A DNA stretch of 5,730 bases from SLJN01 sp964505385. GTDB lineage: Bacteria; Bacteroidota; Rhodothermia; Balneolales; Natronogracilivirgulaceae. The notes beneath the pieces are model-generated. The model worked only from the letters and a program-made list of their open reading frames with translations. It made no database searches and was not told where the DNA came from. Made by a program: the position numbers and the translations under genes. Within the stretch, counting starts at the first letter, position 1. Each line of letters opens with the position of its first letter. This document shows, in pieces, positions 1 to 5,276 of the stretch. The DNA is taken from assembly GCA_964505385.1 (NCBI GenBank), contig CAZDIA010000096.1, positions 1 to 5,730 on the forward strand, read 5' to 3'.

Positions 1-1
1 T

Positions 2-136
2 GGCCTGGATACTGCGGCCCTTGGTGTTGCAACACTGCCCCTTTACACCTCACTTGCGCCGCTTCCCAAGCTACTTATGAAAAAGAGCACAAAACAAGTG
101 GATTCAATTTATACCGGGAATAAGAAAACTTTTTAA
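2..136 (+). CDS. C-terminal fragment of an unidentified protein
   Basis: Reading from base 2, an open frame runs to a TAA at 134-136 and gives the last 44 residues of a protein whose start lies outside the window. The fragment begins GLDTAALGVATLPLYTSLAP, continues with a leucine/proline-rich stretch and ends in a basic, hydrophilic tail (KKSTKQVD...NKKTF). A hydrophobic segment followed by a basic tail could be a terminal helix packed on the protein or at a membrane. Another forward frame is also open to about base 123 but gives a Cys/His-rich, compositionally unlikely peptide, so I prefer this one. No family can be named from 44 residues. It points the same way as the glycosidase but is separated from it by 303 bp, so co-transcription is unproven. 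Confidence 0.55.
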   Translation, partial: GLDTAALGVATLPLYTSLAPLPKLLMKKSTKQVDSIYTGNKKTF

Positions 137-439
137 CACTGACCCGGATAAATGCAAAACCTTCAGATGAAGATGACATCGTGCGAATTGAAGATGATTT
201 TGGCAGGTGATTTTTAACATTTTCAATGTTATATATAGGTCTTCGCTTTCCATCAAGCTTTTGTTAAAACATTAATCTCTCCGCCCTCCCTCTCTTTGCC
301 CGGTTAGTGATTATCCCTATATTCATGGTTCAATCACAGCCATATAGACTACCGGTATTCAAAATATAAATGCTGTTGGGTATCGGATTGTATCTGTGGT
401 ATGGAGTTCAAAAAATAATCAATTGAAGCCGGTAAGGCA
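137..439. other. Intergenic region upstream of the glycosidase gene
   Basis: This AT-rich gap holds no convincing gene. The only clear structure is a perfect 7-bp inverted repeat, TAACATT/AATGTTA, at 215-221 and 225-231 with a TTC loop, followed by TATATAGG. It lacks a U-tract after the stem on either strand, so it is not a standard terminator. It could be an operator or a weak hairpin ending the upstream gene. The stretch presumably carries the promoter for the gene starting near 440, but I found no good match to the Bacteroidota -7 element TAnnTTTG or to a sigma-70 pair. Confidence 0.5.
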
Positions 440-1867
440 TTGAACCATAGGAGGATGATTATCGACATTCGTTTCCATTTTACTTTTTTGACTTTGCTCA
501 TAACAGGCTTTTTAATGCAGCCCGGTCAGCTGTCTGCCCAGAGTGTGGATGAAAATTATGATCAGGCGGATCTGCGTGAAATGGTAGGGCAGATGCTGAT
601 GGTAAGTTTTAATCCGAATAGTGAATATGCCGATACGCTGCATACTGATATCACTCAGCGTAACCTGGGGGGAGTTCTGCTGTTTGCATTCCACGTGGAG
701 AATCCTTCCGGATTAAACCAGCTTACCGCTGAGTTACATCAAAAAGCTGATACCCCGCTTTTTATGGCCATTGATCAGGAGGGAGGGGAGGTAGCACGTC
801 TCAACGGGAACAATGGGTTTGAAGATACCTATACGGCGGAAGAACTTGGGGATATGGATTCGGAACAGACCACCCGTAATCAGGCGGCAATGATGGCTGA
901 CTGGCTGGATGAAGGCGGGATAAATGTGAACCTGGCACCGGTGGTGGATGTAAATATCAATCCGGATAGTCCGGTAATAGGAGGGATGGAACGGAGTTTT
1001 TCTGATGACCCGGAAGCAGTTACCAGGCATGCAAGCTGGTTTATTGATGAATTTGAACAACGCGATATTATCACCGCTTTGAAACATTTTCCGGGTCATG
1101 GCAGCGCTGATGTTGACTCACATGAAGGCTTTACAGATATCACCCAAAGCTGGGAGCAAAGCGAACTGGAGCCGTATGAACAGCTGCTGGATCAGGATTT
1201 CCCCGGGATGATTATGCCGGGTCATCTGTTTCATGAAGAAATGGATTCTGAGCATCCGGTTACGCTATCGGAAGAAATTCTAAGGGAAAAGCTTCGGGAC
1301 GAACTGAGCTATGATGGCGTGATCATCACCGACGGTATGTTTATGGGAGCCATCCAGGAATATTATGGTTTTTTTGAATCGGTAAAACTCGCTATTAATG
1401 CCGGAGTCGATATCCTTTTGTACAGCAACAATGCGTATGAAGAGCAGTCTCTGGTTCGGCAGGTGGTAGATTATGTGGAAGATGAAGTGCAGAACGGCAA
1501 CATAAGCGCGCAAACCATAGAAAACTCCTATCACCGGATTATGGAAATGAAGGAAGAATATCTTCAGACCGAGACTTCCATTATTGCCGAATCATCCGAG
1601 GTGCCTGAAGAATTCAATCTCACCAACTACCCCAACCCGTTCAACCCGGCAACAACCATTTCTTTTGAACTTCCTCACCAGGAAGAGGTTATGCTGGAAG
1701 TGTATGATATACAGGGTCGCAAAATAGAGAATCTGGCTGATGGACCACTCGAGGCCGGAACCCACACTTTCGAATTCGATGGATCCAATCTCTCCACCGG
1801 CGTGTATTTTTACCAACTGTCTACCCCTGACAACCGGCTCACCCAAAAGATGACTCTTATCAGGTAA
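440..1867 (+). CDS. Secreted GH3-family beta-N-acetylhexosaminidase-like glycosidase with T9SS sorting domain
   Basis: Glycoside hydrolase family 3, closest in motif pattern to NagZ-type beta-N-acetylhexosaminidases. An N-terminal signal peptide (hydrophobic core about residues 14-25, likely cleavage after LSA at 31-33) is followed by the TIM-barrel domain, about 42-375. Visible motifs are IDQEGGEVARL (111-121), NLAPVVDV (164-171), GMERSFSDD (182-190), KHFPGHG (215-221) and D226-S-H228, matching the Asp/His dyad used by NagZ as general acid/base. MPGHLFH (259-265) and VIITDGM (294-300) follow, with D298 as the expected nucleophile. Residues 394-475 form a type A Por/T9SS sorting domain (NYPNPFNPATTISFELP, GVYFYQL, ending KMTLIR), so the enzyme is probably exported through the outer membrane and released or surface-attached. 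The substrate cannot be read from sequence: peptidoglycan-derived or chitin-type N-acetylhexosaminides are likely, but NagZ recycling enzymes are normally cytoplasmic. The frame opens with TTG at 440; an in-frame ATG lies at 455. The mature protein is the same either way. No partner gene is adjacent. Confidence 0.93.
   Translation: MNHRRMIIDIRFHFTFLTLLITGFLMQPGQLSAQSVDENYDQADLREMVGQMLMVSFNPNSEYADTLHTDITQRNLGGVLLFAFHVENPSGLNQLTAELHQKADTPLFMAIDQEGGEVARLNGNNGFEDTYTAEELGDMDSEQTTRNQAAMMADWLDEGGINVNLAPVVDVNINPDSPVIGGMERSFSDDPEAVTRHASWFIDEFEQRDIITALKHFPGHGSADVDSHEGFTDITQSWEQSELEPYEQLLDQDFPGMIMPGHLFHEEMDSEHPVTLSEEILREKLRDELSYDGVIITDGMFMGAIQEYYGFFESVKLAINAGVDILLYSNNAYEEQSLVRQVVDYVEDEVQNGNISAQTIENSYHRIMEMKEEYLQTETSIIAESSEVPEEFNLTNYPNPFNPATTISFELPHQEEVMLEVYDIQGRKIENLADGPLEAGTHTFEFDGSNLSTGVYFYQLSTPDNRLTQKMTLIR
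449..454 (+). promoter_or_regulatory. AGGAGG in an ambiguous start region
   Basis: A perfect AGGAGG lies immediately before the in-frame ATG at 455, with no spacer, so it cannot act as a normal Shine-Dalgarno site for that ATG. If the TTG at 440 is the start, the same bases encode R4-R5 and supply a basic n-region to the signal peptide. TTG at 440 has only a weak upstream TAAGG (433-437). The start is therefore unresolved between TTG 440 (475 residues) and ATG 455 (470 residues). Confidence 0.35.
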
Positions 1868-1911
1868 GGCTGTTATTACCGATTATCTTCGGTGTTGACA
1901 AGGGGGATAGA

Positions 1912-1928
1912 AGAGGGCTTCGCCCTCT
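1912..1928. repeat. GGGCTTCGCCC hairpin, copy 1
   Basis: A perfect 7-bp stem, AGAGGGC/GCCCTCT with a TTC loop, lies 44 bp after the glycosidase stop codon. On the plus strand it is followed by GT and eight A residues rather than a T-run, so it does not look like an intrinsic terminator for that gene. It could still protect the mRNA 3' end. Its core is shared with the hairpin at 2501-2517, which suggests a common repeat origin or a favoured hairpin type in this genome. Confidence 0.6.
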
Positions 1929-2050
1929 GTAAAAAAAATCATTCCGAGGTCCTAATCCCGCCTTCGGCGGCACTGTTGATGAGGTGACAGAATACTCCAA
2001 TCCGAAGATTTATTTATAGATATAGTGTAAACCATTATTAAACAATAACC

Positions 2051-2133
2051 TGTCATCCCGACCGAAATCGCGCCCGGATTTCAGTCACGGGCTTTGAGTA
2101 ACTTCGCGATGGAGTGGAGGGATCTGTGTAGCA
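2051..2133 (+). repeat. Dispersed repeat, copy A (long form)
   Basis: Begins TGTCATCCCGACCGAA and, 60 bases from its first base, reaches GGAGTGGAGGGATCT followed by GTGTAGCA. This matches copy B (2172-2260, opposite strand) at both ends and with nearly identical spacing, and copy C (2441-2482) in a shorter form. The middle holds nested inverted repeats: ATCGCG (2067-2072) with CGCGAT (2105-2110), enclosing GCCCG (2072-2076) with CGGGC (2088-2092). The 10-bp TAACCTGTCA is present at its left edge (2046-2055) and again at 2136-2145. Similar TGTCATyCyGAmCGAA...GAAGTGAAGrATCT sequences are known to me as high-copy intergenic repeats in many Bacteroidota-like genomes; their function is unclear. 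Confidence 0.7.
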
Positions 2134-2171
2134 ACTAACCTGTCAAAACCTCAATCAGTACTATGGCATAA

Positions 2172-2260
2172 TCCTTGCTATTGCAGACCCCTACACTTCG
2201 CAGCGTGATAATTTTTTGCACAAGACAGGGTTACAGCCCGCAGCTTCGGTCGGGGTGACA
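2172..2260 (-). repeat. Dispersed repeat, copy B (long form, inverted)
   Basis: Read on the minus strand from 2260 it begins TGTCACCCCGACCGAA, 15 of 16 bases identical to the start of copy A, and reaches GAAGTGTAGGGGTCTGCA (2199-2182), 61 bases from its first base. Copy A has the equivalent motif at offset 60. Both continue with a TAGCAA-like end. The middle 40 or so bases differ from copy A. Copies A and B thus form an inverted pair spanning 2051-2260, with the conserved 16-base ends outward. Confidence 0.65.
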
Positions 2261-2346
2261 AAAGGGGCTAATTTATCAACCTCATCTGTCACTGGCAACA
2301 CCACCCACAAGTAAAAATATCATGTAAAACAATAACACAATTCACG

Positions 2347-2417
2347 GCAACGCACTTTGCCATACCTGATGGGAGGAATCTCCCAGCAGCAAGCAACGCA
2401 TTAGCCACAAAGCGTTG
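2347..2417. repeat. Hairpin-centred repeat, copy 1
   Basis: A 10-base arm with one mismatch (CTGATGGGAG, 2366-2375; CTCCCAGCAG, 2380-2389) surrounds a GAAT loop. It is flanked by direct repeats GCAACGCA at 2347-2354 and 2393-2400. CAACGC (2394-2399) can also pair with GCGTTG (2412-2417). Bases 2351-2400 align with 5101-5150 in the other large gap, sharing CTGATGGGAG, AATCTCCCA and GCAAC, which makes this a second dispersed-repeat family. No T-run follows the main stem on either strand. Confidence 0.6.
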
Positions 2418-2440
2418 ATAGCAGATTAGCAGCCCTCTAC

Positions 2441-2482
2441 CGGGAGATTCTTCACTTCGCTGTCGCTTCGTTCAGAATGACA
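2441..2482 (-). repeat. Dispersed repeat, copy C (short form)
   Basis: Read on the minus strand from 2482 it is TGTCATTCTGAACGAAGCGA, then GAAGTGAAGAATCTC (2458-2444) and CCGGTAG. The two end motifs match copies A and B, but the distance between their first bases is 24 rather than 60-61, so the variable middle is about 36 bases shorter. It lies just beyond the likely terminator of the membrane protein gene. Confidence 0.7.
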
Positions 2483-2496
2483 CGGGGGTTGGTGGG

Positions 2497-2517
2497 AAAA
2501 GGAGGGCTTCGCCCTCC
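2497..2517 (-). terminator. Likely intrinsic terminator of the membrane protein gene
   Basis: On the minus strand, 58 bases after the stop codon of the 2576-4114 gene, a perfect 7-bp GC-rich stem GGAGGGC/GCCCTCC with a GAA loop is followed at once by TTTT, then CCC. The stem is strong and the position right, but the U-tract is short. It shares its core with the hairpin at 1912-1928, so it may be a repeat acting as a terminator. Confidence 0.55.
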
Positions 2518-2575
2518 GATCTATTTATTAGACGGCTGCGTTTATTCACAGCAAATACAGTTGAGCAATTGACTA

Positions 2576-4114
2576 TCAGAAAATCATTGCGTAAAGTACA
2601 CCGAGTACCCCAATGCCGGCCAGGATATATACCATTTTTGCGGGCATTACCCCTTCGCTTTCGGCTGCTTTTCCGAACATCCCGAAGACGAGCGGGTGGA
2701 CAAGAAACGGCATGGCAAACACAAAAGCGATCATCCCGGCTGCTTCAGCTCCGAACATGCCTTCCTGAATGGCGGCGAACAGCCCGAAGTGCGAGATTGC
2801 CGAAGCATTTGCCATTACGGCATCCGCCAGCGACATCCCTGAAATATCCAGTATTAACAGTCCCCCGAATACAGCCACCAGCTGCCATCCGAGAGAGAAG
2901 ACCATCAGGCCACGAATTTCCAGCTTATCTTCTCCGACTCCGTTACGTAATATTTTCAGGGCGTAGTAGGTCATGATCAAACCGGCAAGGACCACTACAA
3001 GGGTATAGGGGATAAGTAGCTTCCCGGCCGTTGCGCTTGCTGCCAATATCGAGAATACAAAGATATGACCGATAAATGGAATGTTAATCATGATCGGGGC
3101 CCTGATAGCGGCTTTCGAACCGAGGTCGCCGGCTGTACAGGCGCCGGTCAGACCGGAGTGGGAGAGAGAACCGGCCATTCCGGGGGCAAGATTTCGGATG
3201 TGGTTGGCTTTACCAAAAAGAATCAGAATCGCCAGACCACCGAACATCCACAACAGTTGACCGAAAAATCCGAAGGAGAGCACCGAGGTCATATCCGCAA
3301 GAGCAAAAGCCTCAGCAATGCGCGATCCGCCGACCATAAAATTCGCAGCCAATACAATCGGAATACCGGCAAATAGCAATGACCTGATAGTAGGGCCGAA
3401 TTGCCATCTGACCAGGATCATGCCGAGTGCTACGCAAATAACCATTGCAAAAAAGATCTCCGGAAGCGCGATGACCGGACCAATCCAGGCGGCAATATGA
3501 TAGGCGGCCAATAACACAATGATGATCATTGCAGTTTCATAAATACCTTTTCGGATATAGACGGCTTTGTTTGTGATTTTGGCCCGATGATCGATCAGAA
3601 TGATGGAGGCAACCAGACCGAGGTATCCCAGCAGCGGATAGAATTGATCGAGAGGCTCACCGGTGGTATACCCGGTGACCAAACGGCGCAATGCCTCAAT
3701 GCCGGTCAGGATAAAGAATCCGCGTACCAGGAACATGAATTGAGTCGCCTTTGTACCAAGAAACAGCTCCTGTGAAGACGGAACCACCATTTCTTCCGGA
3801 CTGATCTCCTGATTCGATAATAGTTTACGTATCTCCTGGCCACCTACAAAGAAGGATGCCATCAGAGCAGTAATGGTCACACGGCTTGTAAGTTCAACTA
3901 AGGGAAACTCGGGGAGTCCGGGTGTGGCAAGATCGGTTGAGACCATCACATAACCCATGATCAGACCGAATACAACGATGATAAGTATTGGTGAATAGCG
4001 GGTACCGGCCACAAATGTCCGGGAAATTAACACCATGGAAATTACCAGAAGAAAGGTGAGCACATACTGGGTCAGAATATGAACAATAGCAAAATGATCG
4101 CTTGCAAACTCCAT
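2576..4114 (-). CDS. Polytopic membrane protein, unassigned transporter-like family
   Basis: A 512-residue, very hydrophobic protein with about 12-14 predicted membrane segments, roughly at residues 10-30, 42-60, 76-94, 123-140, 160-175, 190-212, 216-236, 244-262, 277-300, 340-360, 366-386, 402-424, 456-480 and 490-511. Between segments, small- and Ser/Thr/Gly-rich stretches stand out: LAPGMAGSLSHSGLTGACTA (309-328) and NASAISHFGLFAA (436-448). Both carry SH-x-GL, which may mark two related half-repeats or re-entrant loops. SFFVGGQEIRKLL (87-99) and the Gly/Ser-rich hairpins recall the general style of GltS/ESS-type sodium:glutamate symporters, but I cannot assign it to that family. The likely role is solute or ion transport in the inner membrane. 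ATG at 4112-4114 is preceded by AT-rich sequence without a Shine-Dalgarno site, as is common in Bacteroidota. The gene stands alone, with an inverted repeat ahead of it and a likely terminator behind. Confidence 0.85.
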   Translation of the reverse strand: MEFASDHFAIVHILTQYVLTFLLVISMVLISRTFVAGTRYSPILIIVVFGLIMGYVMVSTDLATPGLPEFPLVELTSRVTITALMASFFVGGQEIRKLLSNQEISPEEMVVPSSQELFLGTKATQFMFLVRGFFILTGIEALRRLVTGYTTGEPLDQFYPLLGYLGLVASIILIDHRAKITNKAVYIRKGIYETAMIIIVLLAAYHIAAWIGPVIALPEIFFAMVICVALGMILVRWQFGPTIRSLLFAGIPIVLAANFMVGGSRIAEAFALADMTSVLSFGFFGQLLWMFGGLAILILFGKANHIRNLAPGMAGSLSHSGLTGACTAGDLGSKAAIRAPIMINIPFIGHIFVFSILAASATAGKLLIPYTLVVVLAGLIMTYYALKILRNGVGEDKLEIRGLMVFSLGWQLVAVFGGLLILDISGMSLADAVMANASAISHFGLFAAIQEGMFGAEAAGMIAFVFAMPFLVHPLVFGMFGKAAESEGVMPAKMVYILAGIGVLGVLYAMIF

Positions 4115-4143
4115 ACTAAAAATAATTTCGAGGTAGTCGTTTT

Positions 4144-4215
4144 GCGAAATGCAGGTTTAACCGGTGTAATTATTTAGCCAGCATTAGTTTGCCCGGTATT
4201 AATCTGACATTTCGC
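4144..4215 (-). promoter_or_regulatory. Long imperfect inverted repeat upstream of the membrane protein gene
   Basis: GCGAAATG at 4144-4151 is the perfect complement of CATTTCGC at 4208-4215. The arms continue inward with related sequence (CAGGTTTAACCGG at 4152-4164; CCGGTATTAATCTGA at 4193-4207), ending in CCGG pairs around a 28-base loop. The arms are thus about 21-23 bases with a few bulges. The near edge is 30 bp before the start codon at 4114, so if transcribed the structure would sit in the mRNA leader. It has no T-run after it on the minus strand. It could be a leader structure, an operator pair or a small repeat element. Confidence 0.45.
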
Positions 4216-4330
4216 GTAAATAATTTTGAGACAATAAATTATTAAAGTCGGAGCGCATACCCAAAAATTTTACAGGGATTTTGAACTAAAAATTAATTCG
4301 ACTACTGCAGTAGGAAGGGGGTTAAATCGG

Positions 4331-4355
4331 AAAAAAACAGTTGCACAATAACTGT
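4331..4355 (-). terminator. Likely intrinsic terminator of the TonB-C lipoprotein gene
   Basis: On the minus strand, 50 bases after the stop codon of the 4406-4933 gene, ACAGTT and AACTGT (4355-4350 and 4342-4337) can form a 6-bp stem around a 7-base loop, directly followed by seven T residues (4336-4331 plus the last stem base's neighbour). Position and U-tract fit a rho-independent terminator. The stem is short and only one-third G+C, so it may be inefficient. It would separate this gene from the membrane protein gene downstream. Confidence 0.5.
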
Positions 4356-4405
4356 CGGGCAATGGGTTATCATATAACTTTAACAAAGATTCTAAGTACC
4401 GGCTA

Positions 4406-4933
4406 CTATGGGTTAGCTAACTGAAACAGAATCGGGAAATTGAAAGAAGTTTTTACCGGCTCTCCTTCTTTTCGGCCGGGATGCCATGATGTTGCTTCAA
4501 CGGCATTCTTAGCCGCATCTTCCAGTGCTTGTTTGGTAACACTATCAACCGGCTCATGATCGGCATCGGCGTATCTTTGGCCGTATCCCGTAACCATGAC
4601 AGTATCCATAGACACTTCGGCAATGTCAACATCCGGCTCATGCAGGACTTGAATATCGTACAGATCACCATCCGAATCTATAATAACCTCAAGTTGAATT
4701 GTGCCTTCAATGTCTGCTCTTCGGGCATCCCGGGGATAAATTAAGTTTTTGTAGAATTCTTGCATGCCTCCAACAGGCTCGGGAGCATCATTTACCTCAG
4801 CCAAATTGAACACTTCGGTATCCTGATCAAGTGGTTCGTGCTGAACCTGATCTCCGGAAATATCGCAAGAGTAAAACACAAAGAGTAACGCTGCAAAAAG
4901 AAGCGGACTATGGCCGAAATTGAGAGTATCCAT
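4406..4933 (-). CDS. Putative lipoprotein with a TonB C-terminal domain
   Basis: The 175-residue product starts with a short hydrophobic stretch (about 10-22, LLFAALLFVFYS) ending at C23, which resembles a lipoprotein signal; 13 residues are few for a TonB membrane anchor. An acidic linker (24-50) leads to a TonB-C-like domain, about 51-172. It shows PEPVGGMQEFYKNLIYPRDA (51-70), G77-T-I-Q-LEVIIDSDG (77-89), W150-HPGRKEGEPV and FNFPILFQL (164-172), the usual landmarks of Bacteroidota TonB-C domains. Between the first strands and the final helix (about 101-133) is an insertion with VMVTGYGQ. The domain normally contacts the TonB box of outer-membrane receptors; here the long Pro-rich periplasmic spacer and the ExbB/ExbD genes are absent, so classical energy transduction is doubtful. 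The start is ATG at 4931-4933 with no Shine-Dalgarno site. It could be a TonB-C-fold envelope protein with another binding role. Confidence 0.82.
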   Translation of the reverse strand: MDTLNFGHSPLLFAALLFVFYSCDISGDQVQHEPLDQDTEVFNLAEVNDAPEPVGGMQEFYKNLIYPRDARRADIEGTIQLEVIIDSDGDLYDIQVLHEPDVDIAEVSMDTVMVTGYGQRYADADHEPVDSVTKQALEDAAKNAVEATSWHPGRKEGEPVKTSFNFPILFQLANP

Positions 4934-4958
4934 AGTGCTTTAAATTTAGAGATGGAAA

Positions 4959-4994
4959 GTACTAAATACAATGTACAGTACAGGAGGTACTAAA
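4959..4994. promoter_or_regulatory. GTAC palindrome cluster, candidate operator
   Basis: Between 26 and 61 bases upstream of the TonB-C lipoprotein start there are four GTAC cores at 4959, 4973, 4978 and 4987. The central pair forms an 11-bp perfect palindrome TGTACAGTACA (4972-4982). It is flanked by two identical GTACTAAA repeats (4959-4966 and 4987-4994) whose starts are 28 bp apart. A symmetric arrangement at promoter distance suggests a binding site for a dimeric regulator. No regulator gene is in the window. Confidence 0.35.
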
Positions 4995-5096
4995 GCAATA
5001 ATTTTTAATTGAATAAATGACTTTTATAACGACATCGGATGGGCGGGTATACGGTCATGAACCAATTAAATTAGTGAAATTCAAATCTTCCAATAA

Positions 5097-5150
5097 GCGT
5101 CGCAGTATTTTGCTATATCTGATGGGAGCAATCTCCCATCGACATGCAAC
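5097..5150. repeat. Hairpin-centred repeat, copy 2
   Basis: A perfect 8-bp stem GATGGGAG/CTCCCATC (5121-5128 and 5133-5140) surrounds a CAAT loop. Flanking bases also match copy 1 (2351-2400): CGCA, TTTGC-ATA, CTGATGGGAG, AATCTCCCA and GCAAC recur in the same order, with one 3-base length difference. It sits between divergent genes, so a terminator role is unlikely, and no T-run follows. Confidence 0.6.
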
Positions 5151-5276
5151 TCATTTCTTTATACTTGTCTGTATTAATACTGATAAAAAATAATCGTAAG
5201 AATGAGGTATCAGGAGGCTTTTTTTCGTGTAGCTATATATACTTTAAATTTAAAACCCTAACAATCGGATTGAGCT

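Larger units (their letters stand above)
1868..2575. other. Repeat-rich gap between convergent genes
   Basis: This 708-bp stretch separates the 3' ends of the plus-strand glycosidase and the minus-strand membrane protein. I see no credible coding sequence in it. It is packed with short palindromes and dispersed-repeat copies, listed separately. Further small hairpins are ACCGA/TCGGT at 1878-1893 and CCGCC-TTC-GGCGG at 1958-1970. The bases around the latter (about 1942-1990, ATTCCGAGG... to ...GGTGACAGAAT) may be another worn repeat fragment. The gap also contains a likely terminator for the minus-strand gene. Repeats of this kind commonly accumulate between convergent genes, where no promoter is disturbed. 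Confidence 0.7.
4934..5276. other. Divergent intergenic region between two lipoprotein genes
   Basis: This 343-bp AT-rich region should hold both divergent promoters. Besides the GTAC cluster and hairpin repeat listed separately, it contains a perfect 10-bp palindrome GTATTAATAC (5171-5180) and an AT-rich block at 5231-5256 (TATATATACTTTAAATTTAA) that could be the promoter core for the gene at 5277. I found no strong match to the Bacteroidota -7 element. A 58-codon frame (5017-5193, +) crosses the hairpin repeat and is not accepted as a gene. Confidence 0.5.

Noticed and set aside
152..217. A 21-codon frame (MQNLQMKMTSCELKMILAGDF) after the first gene fragment.
   Set aside because: Very short, no ribosome-binding site and no recognisable feature; its stop overlaps the hairpin at 215.
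1748..1786. XhoI, EcoRI and BamHI recognition sequences within 40 bp, suggesting a cloning artefact.
   Set aside because: The frame is uninterrupted and encodes the conserved T9SS sorting domain pattern across these sites, so chance is the simpler explanation.
2051..2260. The inverted pair considered as an insertion sequence.
   Set aside because: Only 210 bp with no transposase frame; at most a non-autonomous element, and the duplicated TAACCTGTCA flanks copy A rather than the pair.
2051..2482. The closely spaced repeats considered as a CRISPR array.
   Set aside because: Copies are diverged, in both orientations and of differing lengths, with no regular spacers and no cas gene.
2569..2976. 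Long plus-strand frame opposite the membrane protein gene (135 codons, Arg/Pro-rich).
   Set aside because: It is antisense to a convincing hydrophobic protein and has the Arg-rich composition of a shadow frame; no domain is visible.
5017..5193. A 58-codon plus-strand frame (ATG at 5017, TAA at 5191-5193) beginning MTFITTSDGRVYGHEP.
   Set aside because: It runs straight through the hairpin repeat shared with 2351-2400, where the corresponding frame has a stop codon upstream and ends after ATH. It has no ribosome-binding signal and no recognisable domain, so it is more likely a chance frame.
4938..5252. CTTTAAATTTA occurs at 4938-4948 and 5242-5252, near the starts of the two divergent genes.
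   Set aside because: The string is low complexity and nearly palindromic, the distances to the start codons differ (5 and 24 bp), and AT-rich leaders would give such matches by chance.
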